In this document: positions 13,482 to 27,759 of the stretch, one piece after another
Layout of the letters: the number at the start of each line of letters is the position of its first letter
How positions within the stretch are numbered: position 1 is the first letter of the stretch
Notes under the pieces: model-generated
Databases searched by the model: none
Told to the model about the DNA's origin: nothing
Seen by the model: only the letters and a program-made list of their open reading frames with translations
Made by a program: the position numbers and the translations under genes
Source: Chrysomallon squamiferum
Lineage: Eukaryota > Mollusca > Gastropoda > Neomphalida > Peltospiridae
Direction of reading: 5' to 3'
Assembly: GCA_012295275.1 (NCBI GenBank)
Contig: CM022665.1
Span: forward strand, 42,145,652 to 42,209,651
DNA: 64,000 bases

Positions 13482-13522
<41 letters not shown>

Positions 13523-13537
13523 TATATATATTTGTAT

Positions 13538-13569
<32 letters not shown>

Positions 13570-13593
13570 CTGTCTGTCTGTCTGTCTGTCTGT
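13390..13593. repeat. GT and GTCT compound microsatellite
   Basis: GT runs with TATA interruptions ending in six GTCT units (about 13569-13592). Confidence 0.93.
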
Positions 13594-13978
13594 TTTGGTG
13601 GATTCCTGCAATCCACTCAGTGTCACTGCTGGATTGTATTTATGAGTTAACCAAAGATGATAGACATTTTGCTTGTGGATGAAAGGGTTAGAGTTCTGAA
13701 AAAAAAGAATCAGTTATGTATCCAAATGCTGTTACCTGAGGAGTAAGTATTAGAGGCTTACATATTTCACTGTGTTTGAAATATCTTCATGTCTAGTCAA
13801 ATGATGTGAGAAATCTGTGGTGTAATAACTAAACATTGGAAACAGTCCAAGTAGGGTAGCATGGAGAATTGATCAAGTTCCCTGTTAGACCTCAGGCAAT
13901 CTGGCTACCAGTGACCTGCATGTTTTTTTTTTAATAAATTGTATGAAGCAGTTATCAGCAAAAAATAATAATTTTTTT

Positions 13979-14168
13979 GTATGAGTGTGTGTGTGTGTGT
14001 GAGTATGTTTGTGTGTGTGTGTCTCTGTGCATGTCTGTGTCTGTATATGTGTGTGTGTCTGTTTATGTGTGTCAGTGTTTGTGTCGGTATGTGTGTGTGA
14101 GTGTGTGTTTGTGTGTGTGTTTGTGTACCTGTGTGTGTGTCTTTGTGAGTGTTTGTGTGTGTGTGTGA
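13979..14168. repeat. Imperfect GT microsatellite
   Basis: GT dinucleotides with scattered A/C substitutions over about 190 bp. Long frames on both strands are artefacts. Confidence 0.93.
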
Positions 14169-14360
14169 AAGAGAGAGATCTGGCATGAAATGGGTAAACA
14201 AACTATCGCAGGTGTTGGGATTATGTGAGAGATTTTGGGATTTTTAAAAATATTTGTTTTTAATTATTTGATTCATTTACTAAAGTAAAATTGCAGATGA
14301 GACTAGAACTGTTTCATTTATAAATGATTTCATAAATTATTAATCATTTTTATTTCTTTC

Positions 14361-14365
14361 TTTCT

Positions 14366-14404
<39 letters not shown>
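14361..14404. repeat. (TTTA)n microsatellite
   Basis: About 11 TTTA units. Confidence 0.93.
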
Positions 14405-15717
14405 CATACTTATTTAGTGATTTAGTCAGTTATATAAACTGTCATTTTAAGAAAAATCATGGGCTATACAAAAATAATAATTCATGATGAGAAGACCTTT
14501 GAATGCTGAAATAACTATTAATACTTTACATACATATTTTTTCAAGCCAAGACACATATTATTGGATACTTTGGCTCCATTTAGCAAGCTTGTTATCATG
14601 AATGTATTTATTCTGTGAGAAAGATTGTTGTGATTGAAAATAAAACTTGTTGTTTCATTTCATTAAAAGATGCTTTCTGTTGGACACAATTAGCTTCTAA
14701 ATGTGAATGGTACTGCTTCAGAAAGATACAATCTTGCAGACGGTATCTCTATAAAATACATACAGATTGTAAATAAATAATTACAAGAAGAATTGGACCA
14801 TGAATACACCAGATATGTTTGATTATTTTTCATAAATAAATACATTCCTGGCACCTACTGTCGTACAAAATACTGGAAAAGATGTTTATATGTTTTTAAA
14901 ATTTTATTTATTTATATTTGTTTGCCAAAATGCCAAATATTTGTCTGTAAACAAGTGGGTTGAAAAATAGTTGCATCATATTTGGTGATGCTTTAAACTG
15001 GAATTTTTGTTTTTTTAAAACTTTTGCAGAGTGTTCGTAATAATGCGTTAAATTATTTTTGCCTCTGTCTTTTTTTTTTTACAGTTTCTAAAACATCCTA
15101 TATGAAAATGTAAAATATATAACTTCTAAATGACAAAATAAATCAATTATACTCATATCTGGTTCATATTTTAGAGGGTCTTCTTGTCTTTTGTTGTTTT
15201 CATTATTGCTATTATTATTATTATTATTATTATCATCATTATCATTACTATCATCATCATCATCATCAACTTTTTTTCATTCTCTTTTTATTATTATGTT
15301 TTTTCTTTTTTTTATCTTTTTTATTTATTCTATATTTTATTCATTTATTTGTTTATTTGTTTTTCTCTACTATTTTCATTGTTTTAGTAACTTGAACTTT
15401 GGCTTACAACAAACACTTCATTCAAAATATTCAGCAAGATAATTACCTATCTTAAATGAACTATAATGCAAGATTAATCTGTAAATATGTCCACATACTT
15501 AAATTTGGCTATGGACATAAATAATGGATCGTGTTGGGCTGAGAATTTCTTTGAAGTTTTTGCAATGAAATGTTAGCAAACACTTAATTATTTACTTATG
15601 AAACCTGAATGAGGATATAAAAAAAAAAATCAGAGAGAGAAGTTTAATATCAGTTTACTGTATTTTTATTTTTATTCTGGGTGGAAATGTTTTTGTATTA
15701 ACCATTAAGTAAAGTGA

Positions 15718-15723
15718 ATTCTT

Positions 15724-15756
<33 letters not shown>

Positions 15757-15796
15757 ATTATTATTATTATTATTATTGTTTTGTTGTTGTTGTTGT
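15718..15796. repeat. TTC, TTA and TTG trinucleotide cluster
   Basis: About 11 TTC units, then TTA, then TTG units in a row. Confidence 0.93.
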
Positions 15797-16244
15797 ATTA
15801 ACTTTGTGTCTGTGTGTCTGTTCTTATCATGAAAATTTATAAGTAATCCAGTAACTGTGAAAAGGTAGGTGATGGCAGTTTCTTGATGCTTATATCAGAA
15901 AATTATCCAAATGTTTGTCAAGTATAAAACTTTTAAATCTAAAAGATTTGCCTAGAAGTGTTTGATGAAGTCAGATATTGTATCAGGCATACTTTAAACA
16001 TTTCTGTCATGGAAGCATGCAAAATTACCCATTCCCATGTTGCACAAGATTCAAAAATGATTTGATTTTTATAAGATATTTATTACCAAGTTCTGTAATA
16101 TCCAGTGTGTTCATGGCTGTCTGGTGTAATTAGGTATTTCTTTGATGTTTTGTTGAATAGACTGGGACTGATGACCTGCTGGGGGTCAGGTCAGTGCATT
16201 ACTTTTCCTGTCTGGCTGACTGCTTGTTATTGTCCATTGTCACA

Positions 16245-16570
16245 GTTGTATGTATGTGTACCACAGTCACTCACGTACCACTGTCACACTTGAGCCTGTA
16301 CCACAGTAATACTTGTATCTTTACCATAGTCATACCTGTAGCTGTACCATCATCAGGCCAGTATTTATATACCATTGTAACACCTGTACCTTCGTTACAC
16401 CAGTATCTGCATTACTGTCATCTACAACTGTAACAGTTACACCTGTATCTTTATTTCTTACACACCTGTGCCTGTACCACAGATATATACCTGTACCTAT
16501 GCCATAGTCATACCTATATAGATATACCATTATCATGCCTGTACCTGTACCATTGTCACACCTGTATCTG
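16245..16570. repeat. Diverged minisatellite, unit like ACCTGTACCACAGTCAT
   Basis: Imperfect units of roughly 18-26 bp around CACCTGTACC and CCATAGTCATACCTGTA repeat more than ten times. Short frames across it are not genes. Confidence 0.8.
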
Positions 16571-18219
16571 GAGTTTAACAATTGAGGTATGAAATCAGAA
16601 ACAAGCATCATCTCAATAAAACACTATGGCAAGTTCAATAGGTACACTTGTCAATTTTGTGATAAAGTGTTTCTAACATATATTTCTTAAATTACATCAG
16701 CTCATATAAATATTTACAAGAACTTGAATACAGTGCAGAAAACCAGTTTGTATAGTATGATTTACACCTAAAGGAATAAATAGAAATAATAAAAAAAGAA
16801 ATTTAAAAATATTCTGGAAATAAATTTTTAATTCTGGTTTCTAGTGCATCAGTTTCTGAGCAGAACATTGTTTCTTCTTCTTCTCTTCTTCTTCTTCATC
16901 AAACATTTGGACAAGGAAGAACGTTGTTTTATTTTTTTTTTTTTTTTTTTGGTCAAACTGTGAGCAGAGAATCATTTCATGGTCTGAAACATGTGAAGAA
17001 AGGGACTCTGAATGGAGTCAGCTGAAAGCAGTGATCCAGAAAAGAGCTCATTACCCCAAGTACTGGATCACAGCTGTTTCTCCATTAAGCAAACACCCAC
17101 CAATGTTTTTTCCATTCGTAAACTACATTTCAGGTATTGCTGCCCGCCACTGAAGACAACAAAATAATGGCAATTCTCGTTAACCCTTGGGCTAGAGGAG
17201 TAAAAATGACTATAGATGTATTGATGGATGTCCATAGACATGCCCAGTAGGTGGCAGGGGCTGCTGTATCTGAGTTATCAGTCAAAGGGTTGGGTCTCTC
17301 TTACAGTGTTTTCTATAGCAAAATACTTCAACTTTTATCTGATAAAATAGCTTTCTTGTGAATTAAAAAAAAAATCGTACCCTGTATTTTACAAACTGGG
17401 TATTTATGTTGGAATTTGAAAAAAAAAAAAAAAAAAAAAATTAATAATAATAAAGTAAAAAATAAGCAGTTTAAATAAATAAATAAATAAAAAAATAAAT
17501 AAATAAATATGCTTCTGATTTATGTGCTTTTAATCAAAGAATAATGATACATTTGATTCTGAATTCCTGTCAGTTTGTTACAGTATTGCTTCCTTCTTTC
17601 CTTCCTTCCTTCATTTATTCATCCATTATTTATTTCTTTATTTATTCTGATATTGCTGTTTAAAAAGAAGTTGTATTCTGTATGGATTAGAATTAAGCCA
17701 ATATAAATTTAACAACAACAACAATAAAAATTTTAAATTAAAGAAAAAAGAAAACACATAACATCTGTTCTTCTTTCAATTTCATATTACATTTCTTTTG
17801 AATTATTATTATTATTATTATTTTATTTTATTATTATTATTTAAATCCAAATGGTGTGAAAAATAATTAATTTTATATTTTTTGGATATTGTCGTTAGGT
17901 ATTGCTAACCTGAAATCCAGCTTTAACCCACAGACGGTTACTGCTAAGTTGTATTTAATTCTTTACTGTCATGCAAATTCTAGGCTACCCAATACTGCCA
18001 ACACAAAAACAAATGTATCACAGGGAAGATAAAAAGAATTTACTTTCAATGGTTGAGTTATCTCTAAACACTTAACAATGCAAAATAACACTTAACAATT
18101 GTTATTTGATAGTTGTATGGCCTTTGCTTTCAGTGCTATTAACCTGAATGTAGTTGTTTCAACTCTGATAGCATTTCTCTCTCTGGCAGGCTGCATATTA
18201 CACCGAGTTGTAAGCTTTA

Positions 18220-19060
18220 TCAAACAAAATTAGCTCTCACTGGTTACATATTAAGCTAGATAAAACACCTTCATACAGAATCAACACTCACTGGTTACAT
18301 ATTAAGCTAGATAAAGTACAGTATCATACAAAATCATATTTCAGTGGTTACATATTAAGCTAGATAAAACACCTTCATACAACATCAGCTCTCATTGGTT
18401 ACATATTAAGCTAGATAAAGTACAGTATCATACAAAATCATATTTCAGTGGTTACATATTAAGCTAGATAAAACACCATCATACAAACTGAGCTCTTGTT
18501 GGTTACATATTAAGCTAAATAAAACACCTTCATACAACATCAGCTCTCATTGGTTACATATTAAGCTAGATAAAGTACAGTATCATACAAAATCATATTT
18601 CAATGGTTACGTGTTAAGCTAGATAAAACACAACATACAAACTGAGCTCTCCCTGGTTACATATTAAGCTAAATAAAACACCATCATACAAAATCAACAC
18701 TCACTGGTTATGTGTTACAGTGAACTATAAGCTACATATAACACTATATCTTTTAAGATTATAAAAAGTTTGTTATACAAAGTCAGCTCTGTCTGGTTGC
18801 ATACCATTCAAAATGTTGCAGTGAACTTCTGTAAATCAGACAAAACACTATACCATTGGATAAAACACCATCATAAAAAATCAGCTCTTGCTGGTTACAT
18901 ATTAAGCTAGATAAAACATGATCATACAAAATCTTTCACTGGTTACAAATTAAACAGATAAAAGATTATTTATTCAAAGTCAACTCTCCTTGATTATGTG
19001 TTAAGCTAGATAAAACACAAGTGTCATACAAAATTAGCTCTCGCCTGGAAGTATAAGCCA
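18220..19060. repeat. Minisatellite, period about 52 bp, about 14 copies
   Basis: GGTTACATATTAAGCTAGAT followed by AAAACACC and CATACAAAATCA recurs at 18242, 18293, 18346 and onward with period 51-53. Copies after about 18700 are more diverged. Two higher-order variants alternate (AAAACACCTTCATAC and AAAGTACAGTATCATAC). Confidence 0.9.
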
Positions 19061-19063
19061 CAC

Positions 19064-19126
19064 ACAAACACACACAAATACACACACACACACACACATA
19101 TATATAGCCTATATATATATATATAC
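19064..19126. repeat. CA and TA microsatellite
   Basis: CACACA followed by TATATA at the end of the 52-bp minisatellite. Confidence 0.9.
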
Positions 19127-20249
19127 AGTTGATTTGAAAAGATACTAACATTTTAAAAATATCCAAAATGTCTTCCAAGTGAATAAACTTATGAAAGAAA
19201 AGAAAACCCACACATACCCTTAAGCATTTTTAATTTTCTGTAGATAAATGATCTCAGAATCATGCAACCATAAAAGCTAATGGCTTAATTTAACAAGCCA
19301 TTGGTTTTAATTTAACTTCTCAAAAGACCATACACTATTTATGTGTTTCCATGCATTTTTAACCACCTGGGTAATTATGAAAGCGTTTGTTTGAACTGGA
19401 ATGTCATGGCAGTGGATCAAAAGATTGCTGATTGCATTAGCACTGAAATGAATGAACCTATAACTTTCCCTGTTGCATTGTATTATTAATGCTGAACGTA
19501 TGTGTGTGGTCTATATCTATTTTTCATATCAAAGTTTTCAGATTTAGCAGAAGGTAATAATTACAGGATAACAATGGATTTAACACCCAGAGACTTTAGA
19601 TCACACAATCAATGAAAAGGCATGTAACATATTTCTCTGGCCTTCTAATGACCCATGTTTAAATCATTCCAGTGACTGGCTCTTAATTTTTCGAGGGAAG
19701 GGTACAACTCTTTGACCTGTTGCTAGAGCCAGACTGCCCAGTGCTTTCTTCAACATTTCACAATGCCAGCAGACTTATAAGTAATTATTATTATTTTTAT
19801 TTTTTTTCAACCTCAGTGTTTATATTTATTTATTATGTGTGAATATGTCGGCTCATGTGTAATGAAGCTCACCAACTGGTGTACTGGATTATACTTCTCA
19901 ACAAAAGAGTCTATCCTCTTAATTCTTCTAATCCAGATTTGTGTTGGCGTGTCTAGTCAGCATGTGCAGGCATTTCTCTTTCTGTATGTAGTATATCTAT
20001 TATTTCATGGGATCATTAAAGGCTGTAGACTTATTATTATGGGCTTGCCCAGTGTGAGACTTTGTGGATTATAAGACACAGGGGTGTCTGTGGATCTGTG
20101 TGCAGTGATCTGTGAGTCAGTGTGGTCATTAGTTTCATATCTCACCCAAACCCAGCATTCTCAACAATGGCTTCTTTTCAGGCTGCTTGCTATCACCGGT
20201 CTTATGTAATCACCTCCTTCCTTTGAAGTGTGTCACCTCTTCAGGACAC

Positions 20250-20395
20250 TCGTTTCATTCAGCAAGTGCAGCTTACCAGCGAAGCCACTGAACTTGTGAT
20301 TCTTAGGTGCTGGGTTCAAATACCAGTACCTGATCTAAAGTTCTTTTGGCTTTCATTTAAAAAAAATAAAAATTTAAAAAAATGAAAGGTTTTAA
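20250..20395 (+). mobile_element. Possible tRNA-derived SINE head
   Basis: GCTGGGTTCAAATACCAG at about 20310-20327 resembles a pol III B box inside a T-arm stem. About 45 bp upstream AGCTTACCAGCGAAG resembles a degraded A box. An A-rich tail follows at about 20360. No target duplication was found, so it may be chance. Confidence 0.35.
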
Positions 20396-20470
20396 ATTTG
20401 CGAATTTAAAAAAAATGTATTTCTTAGTAGATTTTTTTATTAGTTTCTCTTATTAGTTTCTCTTATTAGA

Positions 20471-20576
<106 letters not shown>

Positions 20577-20964
20577 AAATCATTGACTAATTTTTGTGAG
20601 GGGAGGTCTTTTGATTCTTATATTTATTAAATTTTGAAGCACTGGTTGGAATGTGAAAATAACCTGGTTTGTCTTCAGAAGAGCAGTACACATAGGTATA
20701 CAATATTAATATTCATTTTTACATAAACATGTTTTCACAACACCTTGTTAAAGGAAGACATGAATGTTATTTTAGCCCAACTGATTTACTTGATAGGAAT
20801 ATGTAGGTCAGATTATAAAGAAAGTTCTGTGTGAAAACTGATCCATTGATAGTCTGTATTATAATGAGTTATTGTAAAGTAAGACACATCAAAATAATTC
20901 ATGAATGTAACAAGCTTCTTCTGTCCTATCCTGTTTTAATGCAGTTTAAAGTTAAAGGTTTATG

Positions 20965-21145
20965 GGTGTGGTGGTGCAGGTGATAATGATGATAGTGACC
21001 ATCATGGTGGTTATGATTATGATGATGATGTTGGTGTTGGTGATGATGATTATAATAATGATGGAGTGATGGCAGTGGTGGTGGTGGTTATTATTTACAT
21101 GGTGGCGATGGTGACAATGATAATGATGATGATGAAGAAGATAAT
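20965..21145. repeat. GAT/GGT-rich trinucleotide repeat
   Basis: Imperfect GAT, GGT and AAT triplets over about 180 bp. Confidence 0.85.
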
Positions 21146-24100
21146 GACAAAACTAAGTCACACTTAATAATCATCTCTTCATTTTTTGTTTTTTTTCCAG
21201 ACATCTCGTTATCATTACACATCTGTAGCAAGAATATATTAGTATATCCGATTGTTTTCTCTTTTTCTACATTTCTGACAACAGTAAACAGTAATTCTGT
21301 CTACTTCTCAACTGATTTTGTTACCGAAAAGCCCCAGGCATCTTCAGAATAAATACAACAGTGTTGAACACATGGTGTTATGATGGCAGAATTATGAAAA
21401 CTGAGATGCACATCTCTCATCTCCTAGAGTTCAATTTTCTTCTTATTTTATTTCGGGATACATAAATATTTTTAAAGTAACAATCATCACTTTGAGATCT
21501 GATGTTCCATGAAATCTGTAAACCAGTTAAGAGTGATGTAAGTCTGAAGTTCTGTGGGGTTTAGTAAAGGAATTAGCAGTACTTTGGTTTCAAAATATTT
21601 TTTGACTTTTAGTGAAAAATATGCTTCAAATGAATTACATTTTACCTTATACGACCATGATTTTTTCATATTTTATTTTTCTTGCTTTTTTTTTTTTCCT
21701 TTTTTTTTTTGTCTTATGTTATGGAAGAAGTAATGTTCCTGATATTTTGTTTGTTTGTTTGTTCTTCTGTTATAAAGTAAAAAATTGATTTGATTTCAAT
21801 TTTTATGAATGTATGTATGCTGTATTTATATATGTATATATGTTGCATGTATCTATGAATGTATTTTAACATTTACGCAAATGATTATCATATTAACCAT
21901 CCAACCAACCATGGTATTAAGACAGACTTGACTTTACACACATAATGTGAATATCAACAATACGACCAATCTTACAATAAGACAAACTTAACTCTGCAGA
22001 CATAATCAGGCAGATTAACCATCCAACCAACCTTGTATTGAGACAAACAAGATTTCGCCCGAAGGCAACACCAAGTCTGTCTGTGTGTCATTCATTGATG
22101 TTTTAACAACTCGATTGCATCTCATACTCTGTGTGTTGGTGTGCTGGCTTGCCCAGTGGCCAGTGTCATCTGTCATACCCGACTGCTTCCTGTTACAAAT
22201 AATCTAAACTAACAATGCATGGGATTACGGCAGGCAAGGCAGGCCCCATACTTTGTGGACGGACATTCCAGCTATCGTGCAGCAGTAGCTGTTTAATTAA
22301 GCCTGACTTAAGGTTGTGTTTCTGAATGAGAGGTCAGCAGGAAAGGGTTTTTTTTTCAAATTTAACTGTTCTTTATCATGAAACTGATCCACGCCTGGGT
22401 CTTATGGACGTACTCGTTGACGATTACTTCTTCGGGTTTGTATAGAATTGTAGCATGATTTCGTATCATTCCGTCTGGTTGTTTTGTCATTTGGGGTTTT
22501 TCTTGCAAAGGATTTCTTTTCTTCTTTCTTTTGTCATTTCTGTATTTGGGGTTGTTGTTTTTGTTTTTTTTGTTTTTTTTATTTAATTCTATTCGTTTTT
22601 CTTTCAGTGCCATGTTTCTGTTTTTATTACATTTTTCTGAAGTTTGTGATTTAACTGATGCCATTGTGTCTTAATTATCATCCTCTAAGCTTAATGGTTG
22701 TTTATTCTTGAATATATGTTTCATTCGGATTTCTTTAATTCTGAAATGTAGTAACATGAGACAATAATCTGTAAATATCATTTGCCAGAGGGGGGGAATG
22801 GATTTTTCTTGACTTTAATTTTCTCTCTTTTCATCCTTATTTTTCATCTTGACATTCTAACATCTGTTTCAAAATATATATATATATTTGTTTCCCATAT
22901 TAATATCAGATCAGTCCTTTCCTTTTTTTTTTAATGATTATTTACCACTGTCTGACAAACACAAATTTCACACAACATTAAAAATACTCTGACTTTCTTA
23001 GTGCAAGATAATTCTAATAACAACACATAAAAATATCTCGGAACGCAAAAATTATTTCTTTTGAAAAATAGTTTTGGGTTAATGGCCATGGCTCTGATGA
23101 AGTAGGTGTCAGCAATCCCTTTTTACGAGTGTTTAGAAATACATAAAAATCATATCGAGAATGTCAGCAAAAACAAAACTCAGCTACTGACTTTACGCAA
23201 TATGGCTGCACCATGTTGTAAAGTGATTGTGTGGGTCCCGGTAGATTTTAGATGTCGTCTCGTATTTCAGTGGTTATTTTTTGTGTGTGTGAACATTATT
23301 TTGTCTATCAGTGTTTGACTGCTCAACAGACTGATCTCTGTTTTGTAGCTGCCAAGGTAAACCCCAGAGACACCTGAAACATCCTGTGTGCAACACTGGA
23401 ATAATGGTCTTTGCAGATCCTTAAATCTGTTATCTACTGGGGGGTTTTTTTTTCTGTCTTCTCTCTCCCTCTACATACATACATACATATACATATATCT
23501 TTATAAAGAAATATAAATATAATATCAAAATAATTTGAATTCTATTGCACCATCATATTATCTGGTATATGAAAAAAGTTAGATATAGAAGGCCAGTATT
23601 ATTTCTCAGCAGACTGTATATATCATATCATCATCATATATATCTTAAATGTTGAAATATTCATATCACCTATAAAAATATTCATAAGACTATATATCAT
23701 CATCATAGATATATTAAAAATAGAAAATTTAATATAGGCTATGAAGATATTCATAAGAAATATTTTGTTTCTAAATAACACAGTTTAATCTTTTCTTCAG
23801 CATATAACAGAGATATATACATACATTAATTTGACTGTAGATAAACATCCTTACTTTGTAAATAGCTTGCTTAAGTGCTTAAGTGCTCTGAGCATATACA
23901 TTTCACAGCTATGTAAAATAATGATAACACAGGTATTAATAATAACTTCCTCTTCTCTTTTATATTTTGAATAAATTTGTAAAATATTTTATTTATAAAA
24001 GATATTTCTTGTGGATATTAGAATTTCAATACATTTTCATAAAATCTTATATATTTAATATAGGTTTTGATTAATTATACATTTTTGGAAAAGTAAAATT

Positions 24101-24299
24101 ATATAAAATGTAATCAAATATTTTGTTCTAGAGTTAGACATTTTATTTAAGAAGCAAAATTTCATGCATTTTACATTTTTTCATTTTTATCATTTTATTG
24201 TCATAATCATTAATGTTATCTTTCATTATCATCATTATTATTACTGTGATCGTCATCATTATCAGTATTATTTAATTCTAAGTTAAATATTCATAATAG

Positions 24300-24300
24300 A

Positions 24301-24331
<31 letters not shown>
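24300..24331. repeat. (ATT)n microsatellite
   Basis: About 10 ATT units. Confidence 0.9.
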
Positions 24332-25914
24332 ACTATTATTTTAATTATTAGCTTAATCATTCTAACAGATGAGTCACAGTGACATAATTACAGACATTTT
24401 TGACTATTTCACAGTCAGTTTTGTAAAGACTTCACATCCTGATGGAGTCAAGGGTCATGTTGATTAAAGGTGGCAGAATAAATCTGAAGAATTTTCCATT
24501 TGTGTGTCTTGTTTCTTTTGCAATCAGCGCTCCTGGCACTTTCTGGTATGTGGTATTTTCTGGCTTGACCACGGGTCAGTCCAGCAACAAGACCGCTGAC
24601 CAACATCAAAGAGCAAAAATCCAAGATGGTGACGAAGTCAGTTTTTCTCTTCATCTACATTTCACCTCTAATCGTATTTGTCCTCAGCCTAATTGCCAGC
24701 ACTGAAATTACTTTCAGAATGTTTTCTTATTTATTCATTATTCATCAAACATTCCTTTTTGTCACCTCTGGCACCTACATCTGTTTCTATGCATTTTTAT
24801 GTTTTTACACATGCTTGCACATTTTCATGCATCTCTGCACACTTTGAGACAGGGACTTGCTAATCTGTTTTCAGGTCTGTGTAAGATAAAAGGGTGAGGG
24901 AAAAAAAAAGCCCAGCATGTTAATGTAAAGTCAAACGAACCATCCTGTTATGATTTTTACTAATTTTGAAAGGAAAATAAGTTAAATATTCAGAACACAT
25001 TGCCTGCCACAAGTTGGGTTTTTTAGGTTAAGCTGTAGGTCTTGAGATCAAGCTCTGGTTTTTGGGAGGTTTTTTAATATCTGGCTTGTTTTAATTAAAA
25101 CTTCATTTTGAAGTAATAATAACAAATTAAGCAATTATTTGTCTAAAACTGTAGAAAAAAAAAAATGCTGCAGAAGAAAAATAATCTTATAAGCAAATAC
25201 AAATCCAGATATCATTTAATGGTTAAATACTAAAGTGTGCCTGGTAATAATTACTGAGCACAATTTAATTCAGTACCATGTTAAAATATGATGAATTAAG
25301 TATTTGTTTTGTAGATTCATACAGAATAAAACTAAAATAATAATTAGGTTAGTAACTAAATCACTGTATATATTATACCAGTGAACATAATAAATTAATT
25401 GAATGCTATTTAATTTAATATCATATTGAAATAATATAATAAAGTAAACATTTGTTTGTGTAAATTTATACAGAACAAAATAAAAACAATAAATATAATA
25501 ATATTAAAATAATATAATAAATTTAGCATTTGTCTGTGGTAATCTTAAAGAATCATATATATATATATAAGTATCTCTTAATGATTTACTGTAACAACAC
25601 ACCATATATTATAGTAAATAATGACCATAGACACTGACAGAGGTAAGATAAATGACTTCATGGTAAGACTACATGAATACATTTTACTTGATTTAAGTTT
25701 GTTTTGTATTCTTGTTATTTTTTATCCAGTTAAGTTAGAAAATAATCCAAATACCTTGGCATATTTTTCTGTATATATAATTAGTGACTGGCTTTGTGAG
25801 AAATGTTCATTTTGAAGTAGCTTTCATTAACATGGTGCAGGTATCTAAGTGCAAAATGATGGCTGTACTGAAATTATTTACTTCTGTTGGGGGATATAAT
25901 TAGTTTTATTTTTG

Positions 25915-26022
25915 TTGTTATTTTTATTTATTTATTTTTTATTTTTTTATTATTTATTTTTTTATTTTATTTTTTTTTATTTATTTTTTTATTTTTTTTT
26001 TATTTTTTTTTTATATTTTTAT
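25915..26022. repeat. TTTA/T-rich low-complexity tract
   Basis: ATTTATTTTTT-type repeats with no other signal. Confidence 0.9.
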
Positions 26023-27759
26023 TTCTTAAATGAAAACTAATGAATTAAAAACTGAAAAAAATATTTTCAAAATATATATATCTGAGAACTCAATTACCAT
26101 AGACAGAATAAAACAAAACAAATAAAAATTTAAAAAATGAAAGGCTCTGAACACAATTTTCTTTTATAAGAGTTAAAATATGGTTGTTATAAGCTCTCAT
26201 GACTTGTGGCAAATTGGTGACAGGCTCGTTTATCCTGGATTTAAAGTTTTCTCTGTGATACTGTTTTATAACAGTGTGTCTGCTATGAAAAGATTAAAGG
26301 AAATATAATCACAGTTATTCACACAGAGTATCAGACCCATCTATGAGATAAATTATTTATAATTATATAGGTGTTTAAAGGTTTAAATATTGTACAAAAA
26401 AAAACTCATGGGAAAATCTGAAGTCTCCTGTTGGCAGACAGATGGTTATGTACTGATAACCATATTTGTGTTGAAAAGGTTAATCTTTTATTTATATCAT
26501 TATATTTTTATAACAAAAGAGTTGTAAGTGAGATCTTGTTTGTTTGTTGTTTTGTAGGTTCTTTGTAAGTTGGTTTGTTTTTGTTTTGTTTTTGTTTAGA
26601 TATTGAAGCAGACACTATTTTGATTGCATTGTGTCAAATTGCAGGTTTTGGGGGCTTTCCTTTTGTTTTTATACATTTGTCTTTTGGGCCTTTTTGGTTT
26701 TTTTTGTGTGTGTGTGTGTGTGTGTGTTCATGTGTTATGCATTATTATTTTTTAAGCACTAGCATCAACTCAAAAACTTTTGTATGTTTTTTCTCACTTT
26801 CATTAAAGTATGTTTGTGTACATTTATAACTAAAACCATCACTTATTTCAAAGTAAAACATACAGCAGCTCTTCTAACTGACTTCTTCAAGTGTGTGTTT
26901 TGACAAGTCCATTTACTCTAAATTGTGTGATAAATCCTCCGTAATGAAGACACTCCAACAATTCAACAGTTTTTGTTATGAGCTGAGTCAGTGTAGAGAT
27001 CAGAACAACCCTTTGGTCTTCTGCAGAATCCTGTGATAAATAAACATGGCTACTACAAACAGGCAATTGACTTTTCCATGTTTTGATAAGTTCGAAGAAG
27101 ACAGTTACATTATAACAAAACAAAAAAAATACAACGTGATCGTAATATATTTTTTGAAGTTTGGCATCATATTATCATTTAAATGTTTTTATAGCATCAT
27201 TTATGTATATAATTTTACACAAGTTCTTGTAGGTATCATATCAGATTTCGTCACTGCATGCTGACGAATGGCAAGCAGCTGAAAACTTAGCTCAGTGTAT
27301 GCTAATAATCAGATAACATGCTTCTGTTATAAATCTTCTTAGAGATAACAAAATAACTAAATAAGTTTTTTTGTCATGAAGTGCTGATTAGGTTGGAGAA
27401 ATGGTCCCATGGATGTTGTGGGTTTTTTTTTTTTTTGGTTGTTTTCTTCTTCAACAACCAAATATAAATAACAACATTTTGTTTTTATTTGAATTATAAT
27501 AAATTATGGTGATAACTCTTGATAATGGTAAACTTGACACCAGAATAAATGTTTTCTTCTTTCATAATGACTATGGTGATGATGATGATGATGATAAATA
27601 GATAAATAAATAAATAAATACATTTTTAAAATTAATCCATGAATAAACCTTAGTCTTTTTGCTTTTCTGTTGTTGTTTTTTTCATTTTGTTTTTTTAATT
27701 AATTTATTTGTTTGTTTGTTCATTTATTTATTTATTAAAATATTTTCGAAAGCTTTTTA

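Noticed and set aside
13333-14201. His/Thr- and Val/Cys-rich frames across GT arrays on both strands
   Set aside because: Composition artefacts of GT/CA microsatellites; no domain or splice context.
22362-22664. 100-codon minus-strand frame with a Lys-rich centre
   Set aside because: The centre is a translated A/T-rich tract; the C-terminal part has no recognisable domain and no gene context.
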